The notes below the pieces were generated by a model. That model was not told where the DNA came from, did no database searches, and saw nothing but the letters and a program-made list of their open reading frames with translations. From NCBI GenBank assembly GCA_932521035.1, contig OW051493.1, positions 3,968,001 through 4,032,000 of the forward strand: a DNA stretch of 64,000 bases, in the 5' to 3' direction. Position numbers and translations under genes: made by a program. Positions 48,901 through 59,567 of the stretch are shown one piece after another; within the stretch, counting starts at the first letter, position 1, and each line of letters opens with the position of its first letter. Source of the DNA: Oscheius dolichura (lineage: Eukaryota > Nematoda > Chromadorea > Rhabditida > Rhabditidae).

Positions 48901-49543
48901 CCCTCCGGCTAATCCAGCCACAGTTTGGACGACTCCACCAACGAGAGGGACAGCAGTGTCGACGACACTGGTCACCACGGGGACAGCGGTATTCACTGCG
49001 GCGTCGACAAGGCCACCAGCGGTTTGGACGACTCCTCCGACAACATCTGAAGAGACGTCCAAACTCGGCTACAAGATGATAAACTCACTTCCAAGAGTAC
49101 CGGTAACTCCTCCAAGCAGTCCACCGCCGTTGGCACCACCAAGGACACCTCCGAGCAGTCCTCCGTTTCCACCTCCACCAAGAACTCCGCCAAGGAGTCC
49201 ACCATTGCCTCCTCCGCCGAGAACTCCTCCGAGCAATCCGCCATTGCCTCCTCCGCCGAGAACTCCTCCGAGCAATCCTCCATTTCCGCCTCCTCCAAGA
49301 ACTCCTCCCAGTAGACCACCTCCTGCCTTGCCACCGACTACGCCGTCTAGGAGTCCTCCTCCACCGCCGCCGCCACCCAAAATGCCACCGAGAAGACCGC
49401 CTCCTCCCGCGGTCTTATGAGTAGATACACTGGTGGCATATTGAGGCTGAAATGAGGATTAGAGTAGAATAAGAAGGCAGACTTACCGCAGCAAAGGCGG
49501 TGCCGATTAGGGCGACCAAGAGGAAGCTTCTGTGGAACTTCAT
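45907..49543 (-). CDS. Secreted Gly-, Ser/Gln- and Ala/Gln-rich modular protein
   Basis: Start MKFHRSFLLVALIGTAFAAP at 49543, about 38 bases after a TATAAA box. After the signal exon comes a Gly/Leu exon (about 49447-49080) with five GGLLGGVLGGGGN units. Then a long exon (about 49065-47458) holds a Ser/Thr/Gln-rich part with two tandem units around APVGWQTTWTDGQTG (48.1-48.6 kb). Three hydrophobic/Ala-Gln modules follow, each with (Q/N)FAL, KI or KL, DAS or AAADA, a GN-QLA stretch and AQA helices (about 47.65-47.2, 46.95-46.6 and 46.38-46.0 kb). The end is GFGGQANGVAN, stop 45907-45909, followed by AATAAA. The modules look like amphipathic helices. No known family; a matrix or cuticle role is inferred from signal, composition and neighbours. 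Confidence 0.75.
48115..48600 (-). repeat. Tandem coding repeats in the modular secreted protein
   Basis: Two copies of a unit of about 235 bases are centred on TGGCAGACTACCTGGACTGA-type sequence (minus), encoding APVGWQTTWTDGQTG at about 48290-48335 and 48525-48570. Each is followed by W-SQTG-FSGTN, APSTIS-GSDFNTQN and GSQTGTTFTSS. Confidence 0.75.
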
Positions 49544-49580
49544 GGTCCCCTGGAATGAGGAACCCCGGGACGAGGGCTCA

Positions 49581-49586
49581 TTTATA
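49581..49586 (-). promoter_or_regulatory. TATA box of the modular secreted protein gene
   Basis: TATAAA on the minus strand lies 38 bases before the ATG at 49543, implying a very short 5' leader and strong focused transcription, as is usual for abundant structural secreted proteins. Confidence 0.65.
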
Positions 49587-50046
49587 CGGATGCCTTATCA
49601 GGAGGAAGCAGCTCCTTGTTTTTTCCCTACTCATTACGTTGGCAACACGAAACGAAAGGCAAACAGAGGAAAAGATAGGGAAGACGAATGGTCGGGTACA
49701 TAATAATTATTACTGCAATCGCCGATGAAAGTTATCGTAAATCCACGAGAAGGATCAGGAGGATGGCCTTTCTCCGTTTGGAAGTTTCTCTGCGATCTCC
49801 CACAAACGAATTCTCTAGTGGATTATCTTCTTCATTGAACACTGTTCCTCCTGCTACCGGCCTTTCTACAGTATCATTGACATTCGTATAGTACGTTTTG
49901 GGTGGGCCGTCTCGTATTTTTCCAGTCTGACCGTATAGTTTCTCTAGCGGATCTTCATCTGAATCAGCCGAGTGGCATTGTGTTGCCGTCGCTGTGCGTA
50001 CATTTAAGGCTGCTGCCCCTATTATTTCACCACAACCCGCAGCATC

Positions 50047-52048
50047 ATGGCTCCCGCGGCCATCCTCTCGCTCCTATTAGTTTCCGGTATTCCCTATACT
50101 TTCCATCTTGACATTTCTCTATTTTCAGTGGCTACCGCCCTTGCTGCTCCTCAATATGTTGTGGCACCTCCTGGCCCTCTCCCGCCTGGCTCTTATCCCG
50201 GGACTGAACCAGGTGGCAATGGACCATTTGGACCCGTCACAATAAACGGAGGAAACGGAGGAGGATCCCTGACGGTCCCTCTCATCAGCCGCTCTCCCAA
50301 CGGCAACCGAGTTTTCGTCTCCACCATCAGAGTCAGTTCATCCCAAACCCAGAAGCACATTCCCCTTTAGGGCTGTAGATACTGTGTCTGCTGTAACCAA
50401 ACATCTCAAACGGGCTACGCTGCAGGAGCAATTATTAATGGTTGGTTATAAAACATTCTAAACATAATCAGGGTCGTTTCAGCTGGAAACGGCGTCAATT
50501 CGGGTGTCGTTGTAGGACCTGGCGGAGTACTTGTTCCAGGATCCGGAGGAGGATCATCTTGCTGCGGCCCAAACTGTTGCAGAGGAAATTACTATAACGT
50601 GAATACCGGTACTGGCGCGGGGTAGGACCCACCGTCCCTACTACTCCATGCGACCTGTTTAGATCACCAGGAACTATCACCCTCAATGGAGGAGCTAGCC
50701 TTACACTCAACCCATCATCAACCATAGGGTAACATCTGCCTCTCCTTCTAATGACCATATGCTGTTCAGAGGACCAGGCAGCGCTACCGGCACAGCTTCA
50801 CTGCCTATAAACTGGAACCCCACTTTTGGGTACGACCCTCGCCTTCTCGTCTAATCATAATATTCTGTTTAGACTTCCAGCGAAGCCAATCACCATCCAG
50901 CTCCCTTTCCAGCCTGGAACATTTGGCCGTGGCACTTCCTCATCACCAGGAACGAATTCAGGACCCACTGCCACCGGATGGTTAGTTTTCATTGTTCCTA
51001 ATCAACTCTCCAATATTACAGTGGCCCTTCCTCTCCATGCTCCCCTGCTCCCCAACCATGTGGCTGCCCGTCGCCTTGTCAACCTTCTCCCTGTACTCCA
51101 ACTCCAACATATTCCACCGCACCGACCTATTCGACCGTTCCTCCTACGTATTCTCCTGTGCCGATCTACCCAATTCCGACCACTACACTTCCTCCTGCTC
51201 CATGTACTGTCGCTCCTTCAGTCACTCCAGCTCCCTGCCAACCTCTTCCCGTTCCGTGCCCTCAGCCGGTGAGTTTGTTCCTGGCTCCACTTTATCAGAA
51301 TATTTAGAATCCATGTGGGAATCCCTGTCCCGCTCCCTGTGGCCCCTGCACCCAGCCCTGTGTTCCTCAGCCATCGCCTCCCCTACCACCATTTCCTCCT
51401 CAGCCACCATCGCCTCCTACTAGCCGGCCCGTAACCACCGAATATCCAGTGACTCAAGAGCCAATCACCATTCCGACAGCCGCCCCCAGCCCAGCTACTA
51501 CCCCGAATCCTGGTCCAATCACCTACCCTCCCGGGCCCAACAGGCATGTTCCCTTTCCATCGAATACGAAATCTTGTAGCCCGTGTTGCATTATCCAGAT
51601 CCACGGAACCACGGCTGACGTCTTCTGCGGATGTGCTACCGGAGCTTTCGTAAGAACAGAAGGAAGCACATGATAAACAATTTCAGGGCTCGTGTGATAC
51701 CAACCAGTGCGCGGTCCGTGCCCCCATCGCGATCAACAACGTCAATTACCCCGTTGCTCCTGTTGAGATTTCTTGTGAAGACGCCATCAACAGAGGCTAC
51801 ATCAGGTAGGTCGCATATGTTAGGAATTCCTACGTATTCAGCCACCTGCCCACCCAATGTACCGGCTACAATCCCTCTCCTCCCGGACCAAATCCACCTC
51901 ATGGCGGCTACCCCACTGCTTACCCTGTAGGTCTTGTAAATTGCCCAAATCGATCTAATCTGTTCAGTCCTCAAGCAGTTCGGCTGGTGCCATTTCCATC
52001 CTCAGCGCCGTGGTGGCCCTTGGAGCTGTCCTCGTCCTCTCCGTCTGA
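50047..52048 (+). CDS. Secreted Pro/Cys-rich protein with C-terminal hydrophobic (GPI-like) tail
   Basis: The signal exon MAPAAILSLLLVSG joins after a short intron to ATALAAPQYVVAPPGPLPPG. Exons with Cys clusters follow: CRYCVCCNQTSQTGY, SCCGPNCCRGNYY, then a Pro/Cys repeat exon (about 51020-51420) reading PCSPAPQPCGCPSPCQPSPC and PCGNPCPAPCGPCTQPC. A more ordered C-terminal part has SCSPCCIIQIHGTTADVFC and ISCEDAINRGYIR. The last exon ends GAISILSAVVALGAVLVLSV, stop 52046-52048, a hydrophobic tail without basic residues after it, as in GPI-anchored proteins. Not a recognised family; likely cell-surface or matrix. Exon phases through 50.4-51.0 kb are approximate. Confidence 0.65.
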
Positions 52049-52155
52049 AGATCCTCTCATCTCCGTGCTCAATCCTCTGTCTTTCCCCTCGCTTTGTTCC
52101 CCACTATTATGCCAATAAAGACATATTTATTATCAATTCCTGTTACACACCATCC

Positions 52156-53288
52156 TCACAAGACGTCTCTCCACTGGTCCCTGTAATCCGGCGTCTGTGG
52201 GCGGATGTATTTATCGATGGTGGCCGTGAAGAGATTCACATCAATATTCACCTGGGCATTGGCCACCACGAGTGCTCGATTTTTCGGTTTATCACACGGC
52301 GAGCCGTAGGAGATTATCCCCTGGAGGTAATATCTCTTCTCTTGCATGGTGAGGATTCCTCCGCCGCTGTCTCCCTTGCACACGTTCTTCACCGTCGTCT
52401 CCTGGGTGCAGACGATCCCATCGTAGAGCAGGTCGTATACCTGCATGCACTTCTCTGGAGGATGCACTGGTCCGAGGTCAATGAACTGCAGCTTCAGCGT
52501 CGTCGCCAACTTATTGGGAGCTGGAAATGCTTTCAGTTGTCTCGGGAAAAAGAAACGAACGATCCATTCCAAAGCCAAAGCTGAACAGGTCGTCGACCTT
52601 CGGGTCGAATTGATCCATCTCGTGCAGGTGGGGCAGACAGACGTGCGGGGTGTCGACGTCCTCCGACAGCTCGATCAGGGCCACGTCGTAGTAGGACTTG
52701 GTGCAGTTGTCCTCGAAGAACTGCTTGTTGAAGGCCACCCTCGTGGCTTGTCGCTCGACCCCTTCGTCTTTCTTCGGGCAGCGTCCCCGTTCATTCGCCC
52801 TACAAGTCGCCCCCACCACGAAGACGATCTCCCTGGCTATCTCCTCAATTGACATCATATTCACCACACTGAAATGTCTCTTTTCAACGAAAGAAAAAAG
52901 GACAGCCCCCACTCGCAGCCCTTCTTCTCGTAGCCCAATTTGAAGCAGTGTGCCGCCGTGAGGAGATGCCGACTGGAGATCATGGTCCCGCCACAAAGAG
53001 CCCAAGGTGTCTTCGACGGGTTGTTATTGATGACGTAGGGAACATCGAAGTAGACCGACCAGGGCAGCTCTCCCGGCCAGGCATCCACTCCTCCCATCAC
53101 TTTCATCTCCGTCTTAACCCTCCCCCACTCGTCGTCCGCCGATCTCCTCTCCCGGTGTGGGCGGCCGCAGGTCTCTGCATCTGAAACCGGCCAGTGTGAA
53201 GTGGTAACTGGCAAGGATTACTGTAGTACGAATCTGCCAACGAAAGTTGAGCTATCCAAAAAAGTAGAAAACGGGCAATGAGCCGCAT
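52156..53288 (-). CDS. Trypsin-like serine protease (S1/PA clan), secreted
   Basis: The signal exon MRLIARFLLFWIAQLSLADS starts at 53288. The protease part begins KVMGGVDAWPGELPWSV (about 53110), so an activation cleavage before MGG is plausible. The catalytic triad is present: His in LLTAAHC (about 52950), Asp in YYDVALIEL (about 52690), Ser in CKGDSGGG (about 52375). The ALCGGTMISSRH block and GIISYGSPC are also intact. It ends WRDVL with stop at 52156-52158. Length and N-terminal Arg-rich pro-piece fit nematode try-type enzymes. The first intron phase could not be reconciled, so the junction between the signal exon and CGRPHRERRS is uncertain. Substrate unknown. Confidence 0.88.
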
Positions 53289-55096
53289 CTTTTTGAAATG
53301 AATGGCACGAAAACTGGCAGGCTTATCTCCCGACTTGTTTCCCCTTTGTCAGAACTCTACATTGTTTCGTTTGTCCTGCCCGGCCAACCATGCACCAGGA
53401 TCTGGAAGAGATTTGGGAAAATCGAGGGCAACAAGTACGTTTAGTTTCTCGAAATTTGACAGCCGAATCTATTGCTTGTTTTACGGCAGCAAATATGAAC
53501 AAAATGTTCGGAAGCAGGGAAAACGGCGAGATGTTCAAACTCACTTTACTCCTGGGCTTTAGAGCGTTGCACAAGTTTTTGTTGCCGTTTTGTTTAAAGC
53601 AAATCCACTCTTCTCACTTCTAAAAAGACTAAAACCAAAGCAGTGCAGTGTCCGCCGGCTGACCGCTCCCCGTCACTTGCCTATAAAAAAATGGGATATG
53701 TTTCCTCAACAAATTTTGAGCTCCTGTTTTGAGATTAGGCTCATTCAAACCGATAATTTCTGCTCTACACTGCACGCTATTTTAAAAAATTTGAGAACGC
53801 AGGCGTACGGAGGAATGGAGCCTCAAAATTTCGAAAAATGGCACAACGTTTTTTGAGGTAGCGTGGTGGGAGTAGGCTCATTCGATGGCGCTTCTCGTAT
53901 TAGCGGTTTATTTTTTGCTAAGCTCTGGCGCGTAACAGTGAGGATTCGACAGCACTTTACCAAAGTTAAGCCCTTTTTCTATAGCCAGCCGGGTTTGGTC
54001 AGCCAACGGTCATAATGGCCAAGCCTTTCTTTTGTAAAGTTCTGTAATTCTGACCAAAACCAACGAAACGAAGGAGACGCGGAGCCTCCGCCAACACAAA
54101 ACGGGGGCGTCGGCCGGCCGCCGGCCGGCCCTCTCAATAAAACTGGGCATATCTAGTCGTCCATAAAAAGGGAAAGGGAAGTGTTTGTATTTGCTTGACC
54201 ACGTACCCCTCCCTCTCACGGGCCAATTCAAGGTGTCAGAAGTCCCTCTAATCAGATCAGACGCCGGCTTGTGTAAACTCGAAAGGCCTCCACCGTGTTG
54301 ACCCGGCGTCCTCACGAGGCGTCATTTCCCTTGGCTTTGTTCCCTTTCTGAAATTTGCACAGTTCATGATGATCTCCGCCCGCTTTATTGCTCTTTTTCT
54401 CGCATATTATTACCATATTTAGTACGAGGATACGTCTTGTGTACTCTTTTCGACCCACACCAGAAAAGGCAGACTGGAAAATATTGTCCAGATCAAATAA
54501 ATAAAATGGGCCGTGACTCATGTGCGCGAAGAATTTCAGCGATTTCTCAGGGTTCGGCAGCTCTACGATGCGGATCATTCGGAAAAGACGGAATTGTTTT
54601 GAAACCTTTCGAAAAGAAGAACGCTTGAGCTATTTGTTCTCATTTTTCTCCTTGGGAATCAGCTCGGTACCCTTTCCGAAATAGCAGCCAGCCATTCGGT
54701 CTACCTTAACTTTTTGTGATAGCTTCGGAAAAGTACATCTTTCAACAACAAACTTACAACAAAAACTACCCGCGACGCTGCCGATTCCGACGGGCGGTCG
54801 TGCTAAAAACATAAAATGTTATAATCACGGCGGTCCCGTAGCTTTGCCAGTAACCGGGTGTTCATAGGGAAAGGGAGGAGGCGGCGGTAGAGGATGGCCG
54901 TTTGTTTGGATCATCGAGCCGGCAATCTAACGATGGGCAAACACGGCTCGATCCAAATATCGGGAGAGCCTCGACTTTTTTCCCCATAACACGCTAAAAA
55001 AAAGAGTCAAATGGTATCCTATATTCTATCCAGCTGACCTTGTTTCCCTCTTGAGTGTGATGGTCTTCTCTTTACAATGGCTATTTTCAGTGGATT
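53289..55096. other. Intergenic stretch, no supported gene
   Basis: AT-rich tracts with scattered short open frames lacking family or splice support. A GC-rich near-palindrome of GGCC units sits at about 54111-54130. Upstream promoters of the protease (minus) and the transporter (plus) should lie here. Confidence 0.4.
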
Positions 55097-57141
55097 ATGC
55101 CGGACAAAAGTGTCATTCCGAATATCCACGACTGGTTCCATGGTGAGTTCTCTTTCTTCTTCTTGATAGAGGATAAGGGGCAGACAAGGAGCAAAAGAGT
55201 AGGAATGGAGAGGGGCCGAGTCCCAGACTCGGTGGTTTTTGAGGCTACCGTGGCAAACAGATTAAATGTCCGGCAGTCTCATCCCAAATATTCTGTCTCC
55301 CCTATCTTTCCCCTCCTCCTACTACTAGACACATGTATTTTCAATTACCAAGTAAGCATTTTTCCCACCCTTACTAATAGCCGCCCCCCGGCTGGGGCCC
55401 CCCTAATATTTCAAGGTATGATGGCCATAAAGAGAAGGGCAGACCCGCCTGTACCGTCTTGCCCTGGTCCCCCAGAATAGAAAAAAGTCCAAACGATCGC
55501 CATTTCACTCTCCATTGGCCGCCCTCTGCCCTCGATCATCATACGCAAACATCATTATACCTAGGGAGCAGTTATCCAAACAATTTTTTGAACTCTAGAG
55601 TTTCCCTCCAATGTGCCACCTCGGCCCGGCTACCTTTGTCAGTGAGTGTCTGTCCCCGCTGGCCCCTCTCCTCCTCCATCCTTCCAATTGTCCCATTTCA
55701 GCCCTCCCCGCCGTCTACATCGTCTTCATCGGGATATGTTGCGTCCTCGTAGCCGCCATATTCATAATGACGACTCGGATGGTCTGGTATGTCCACTACT
55801 GCGTGAACAACGAGTACTACCAAGGAGATCTCTATTTCATCATCTGGATGCCACTGGTAGGGGACCGTTAGCCCGAGGATAACAGTATTCAGTTTGTCTC
55901 TACCATCTGTCTCATTGGTAACATTATTCCGAGGGCGGCTGCCATCATGTATGCCTGTGGACTCGTGTAAGTTATTTTCTTTCTATTTTCTCTATTACTT
56001 CTGGAGAGTAGCATCCTCCATTTCTGGGCGGCCGCGGTCGAGGCGCTTGCCGCCTTTACTGTAGCGGGGTTGGTTCCCTACGCCCCTAGGGATTGAAACG
56101 AGGGATAACTCTCACTCGACTAGTATCTGTTGTCCCGTATCTCAAAGTAAATGTTGAAAGAAAAAGAGATTTGATCTGGCCGGTAAACAGTCGGCTGGTG
56201 TCAGTCGTCAACAGTCGAAAAGTGCAATTGATCAATGACTTTTGCAGCTATCTGATGATGTGTCTCCACATCTCCATAATCCTCATCATCCGGCTCTTCG
56301 GTACCAGGAAAGAACTCACTGACTGGCTCATCGCCAACAAAAAGGTATCTCCCCCGTCCTCCTCTGAGGGTTACGGTATCTCCAGGTGTTCCACTTCGAT
56401 GTCCGTCCGTATTGCTGTTGTTGTCACTGCCTGCCCCCGATGAAACCCACTCCGTAAGCCGCACTCCAGATGTCTCTAACTTTCCCGCTGTTTAGAAAGA
56501 GGGTCCGGTATTTGAGTTATCTGGTGAAACAGTCACCGATGGTGAGGATCTTCCTCCAGCTGGTCCTCGTCATCATCTCGCTCGAAGGAGTCTGGGATTC
56601 CGGGCCGTGAGTAATGTTTATTTGATCAACATTGGAGTGGGGAATCCCTTCGGATCGATCAATTCCAGGACAGTTCAAGTTATCAACGGGGTCGGTGTCG
56701 CCTCGACACTGTTGGCCGTCTTCATCTGCCACGTCATCGTCACCTCCGTCAGGGTACAGTACCCCTCCTCCCCGTGGTAGCCGATCCCCTCGTTTCAGGA
56801 GCACCTCGAGCCGTACAATATGAATGTCATCTTCCGCTGTGTCGACATCTCCCAGATGCTCTTCACTTTCCAGAAATTCATCCTCGATCTCATAGCTAAA
56901 AACGGCGGAATGGGTGGTCTCAGTGACGCAGCGCCGTCGATGGTCAGTCGATGTGAGTTGTCGCCCTTATCTTCCCAGCAAACAAGGCAATTCAGTCTGG
57001 CACAATGTGGCGATGACCTTCGAGCTGACCCTGGTCTGTGTCGTCCTCTTCCGAAATGTCATCCCGGAGAAGTCTATTTTCTTTGCCGAGAAGAAGGCTC
57101 TGCGGCAGAACGGCAACGCCGTGCCCATGACAGATTTGTGA
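55097..57141 (+). CDS. Organic solute transporter subunit alpha (OSTA/SLC51A family)
   Basis: Exon 1 is MPDKSVIPNIHDWF (55097-55142); then 55702-55854 (TM1), 55894-55966, 56249-56344, 56386-56455, 56495-56607, 56669-56757 and later exons to PMTDL, stop 57139-57141. Seven hydrophobic helices are seen. The diagnostic Cys block before a TM reads RPYCCCCHCLPPMKPTPKRV, and RYLSYLVKQSPMVR and YNMNVIFRCVDISQML are also typical of OSTA/TMEM184-like proteins. Vertebrate OSTA works with a beta subunit in export of bile acids and steroids; C. elegans osta genes act in sensory-cell and ciliary membrane traffic. Which applies here cannot be decided. Junctions keep frame, though the intron after EGVWDSG (56608-56668) is inferred. 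Confidence 0.83.
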
Positions 57142-57560
57142 TCTTTGTTTCGACTCTTCCCACTCGCTTACGGGTACTTTCCATCTATTTTTAAGCATAA
57201 TAAGTTGTTTTTTTTACAAACAGTTCCCATTTTCTCCATTGTGCAAGTGGCCGCATCCTCTGGGCACAAACAACGAGACTCTAGGCCGATACTAATTTGG
57301 CCGATCGAGAGTTCTTCTGTGGGTCAACCACGGCCGAATTCTTCTATTTTTATTTTAAAAATGGCCTGAATTTCACCGTTTTCACGGGTTGGTAGTTCCT
57401 CGGCCGAAGCGGCCAGTGTGAGAAAGCAAAATGAATGGAATGCGCATCGACCCAACAATTCAAAGAGAAGAGTCAATGCAGGGAGCCGAAAGAACAAGTA
57501 AATCAAATACAACAAAACAACAAAAAGCCCTGGCCTCATTTTTATTCGTTAGTAGATGGT
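57142..57560. other. Short gap between convergent genes
   Basis: No coding evidence. AATAAA for the minus-strand BTB gene occurs at about 57540. Confidence 0.5.
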
Positions 57561-58736
57561 CTACTTGGCCTTGGCCGCCTTCTTCTGGACCGGCCTCTTC
57601 TTGGTCTTCTTGCCGCTCCTCTCGCTCTTGCTCGACTTGCTGCTCTTGGCCGACTTCTGGCTCTTTCCGCTCTTCGTCGACTTCTTGGCGCTCCTCTTCG
57701 TCTTGCTCTTCTCGCTCTTGCCGCTGGCCGTCTTCGGGAGACGGAGCAGTCCCTCCCTGGGCCGGCTGATGGGCAGGGTGGCTTCGGTCGGCTGGTGTGA
57801 GGGGTCGGCCACGCCGCAACGAGGGATGTGGCGGGCAATGTGGCCCTTCTCCAGGCAGATGCGGTTGGTGGCACGAGAGTCCAACAGGATCTTGATGATG
57901 TGGACGACCGGCTCCGGGAAGTTCAGGACAGCCGTGCGCTCGACGATCAATCCGCGCTCCGTCGGCCCGAGGTAAGCGGATCTGACCAGAGCGAAGACGG
58001 CAGGGGCCAGGATGTCGATCTGGGGCTGTCCGGCCAGCCAGTACAGGGCGGCATCGACGGCGACCAGCTCGTGAGGAACGTTGAGTTCACAGCTGGCAAA
58101 GATCTGCATAAACTGGTTGGGCGGGATCTTGTGGAAGTCGGGCAGACGGACGAGGTCCAGGAAGGCCCAGGCGCCGAGGTAGTGCAGCTGCAGCTCCGTC
58201 TCCCTGCTGACGGGCGACACGTCGTTGACCAGCAGAGCCTGGATGAGGTTGGTTCCCGACTGCAGGGCCACGTCGACCAACACCTCCTCCATCTTCTTGT
58301 GCAGCTCGTCCATCATGAAGGCCTTGCTCAGCTTGAAGACTTCGGCCAGGCTGAAGAAGGAGACCTGCCCCTTGACGGTACGCTTGGTGATGTACGTGGC
58401 CATCAGGAAGACACATTCCTGACCGAACTGCCGAAGGTCGATGGCCTTTCCCAGACGGCCCTCCGATTGTCTCATCTTCATCAGCGTCGACACAGCCACC
58501 AGGTCCGCCTCCTTGACGTAGATCTCGCCGGACGAGTGCATCAGACGGATCCCATCCACCGGCTTCTTCTCCTTCCGGCTGCTCTTCTGGCTCTTGTTGC
58601 TGCTCTTCTTCTTCGAGGCGGTAGACTTTCCCGAGCGCGTTGACTTGGAAGAGGAGCGAGTCGATTTCAAAGACTTCTCCGACTTCTTGTTGATTTTGTT
58701 GGCTGTCTTCTTCGTAGCGCTCTTTTCAGAAGCCAT
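57561..58736 (-). CDS. BTB/POZ-BACK protein with Lys/Ser-rich N- and C-terminal tails, intronless
   Basis: A single uninterrupted frame of 391 codons. Residues about 1-60 are a Lys/Ser/Arg tail (KSATKKTANKINKKSEKSLK). Residues about 60-165 form the BTB fold: VDGIRLMHSSGEIYVKEADL, MATYITKRTVKG, FFSLAEVFKLSKAFMMDELH. Residues about 170-270 form a BACK-like helical part (YLGAWAFLDLVRLPDFHKIP, AVDAALYWLAGQPQIDILAP). A second basic tail of about 60 residues (KSEKSKTKRSAKKSTKSGKS) ends at AAKAK. No Kelch repeats follow. BTB-BACK proteins often serve as CUL3 adaptors. The histone-like tails suggest nuclear or DNA-associated placement (inference). It is the only intronless sizeable gene here, which could mean a retrocopy. 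Confidence 0.85.
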   Translation of the reverse strand: MASEKSATKKTANKINKKSEKSLKSTRSSSKSTRSGKSTASKKKSSNKSQKSSRKEKKPVDGIRLMHSSGEIYVKEADLVAVSTLMKMRQSEGRLGKAIDLRQFGQECVFLMATYITKRTVKGQVSFFSLAEVFKLSKAFMMDELHKKMEEVLVDVALQSGTNLIQALLVNDVSPVSRETELQLHYLGAWAFLDLVRLPDFHKIPPNQFMQIFASCELNVPHELVAVDAALYWLAGQPQIDILAPAVFALVRSAYLGPTERGLIVERTAVLNFPEPVVHIIKILLDSRATNRICLEKGHIARHIPRCGVADPSHQPTEATLPISRPREGLLRLPKTASGKSEKSKTKRSAKKSTKSGKSQKSAKSSKSSKSERSGKKTKKRPVQKKAAKAK

Positions 58737-59567
58737 GATGCTCGTCCAGCTGCTGGTAAAGCGAGTAGGAGAATGGCCAGAGGACTTTTAATTCTGACGC
58801 TGCTTGACGAGATTTACAAGATCAAACGTGACTTTGACGGGATAATTCAGAATAAGACGGTTCACGTTTTTACGGTGGCAAAAGAAATGACGTTGTCGAG
58901 ACTAGTTGGGCACGGCCTCCTCCACGACGGCAGGTCTCCAACGCCCCTCGTAGTCTTTCAATGTGCTTTCCATAATGGGCGAAGTTGAACGACTGGAATC
59001 CCGACTTGCTAGTCCAGTACGGAGGAAAGGGGTTCCTCCAGCCCACTGTAGGTGCAGTGAGCCCTATGTGGCGGCCACGCTGATGCTCCTGCTTCTGTTA
59101 GGCATTTTTGTCGATTTGTATAGGAACTTCCCTACGGATATCATCAATCTTCATTTGATCCATTGAGCACGGTTCCCATAGGTTCAAACAGCCCCCTAAT
59201 TAGTGTCCTTTTCATGTTTTCTGTATATCTCCCGACAGCTTTCGATCACTGGTTGCTGAGTTCAATGTGGTTATCTCCAACCAGAATAAAATGTCTCTTT
59301 TCTCCTCCGTCTTATAGACGAGGTAGCGTTTTCAAAGCATTTCCGCGCCTTGTTTCGTCCCTAGCCCAATCGGGGCATTTTGTCGCCTCGTTTACCATAT
59401 TACCCACGCAAATGTGACCAAAGTAAGCTTCGTAAAATTAATTACGCTCAAAGTTCTCATTTGGTCCATTTTTTACTTTTCCCTGCGCCTTCTCCGATCC
59501 AACCAATAGACTCGTCTCCTTCTCTTGCTAGTTGAGAGAATTTCTATTTTAGCAGAATAGAGGAGCA
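58737..59567. other. Intergenic region; only a weak small open frame
   Basis: An open frame at 58963-59166 contains one hydrophobic segment (AATLMLLLLLGIFVDLY), but there is no signal, splice or family support. The BTB promoter lies on the left side. Confidence 0.35.

Noticed and set aside
54111-54130. GGCC-rich near-palindrome
   Set aside because: Short and GC-simple; the centre breaks the symmetry and nothing else links it to an element.
55700-57141. First impression of another serpentine chemoreceptor
   Set aside because: The CCCC block with CLPP-PKR and the helix wording fit organic solute transporter alpha instead.
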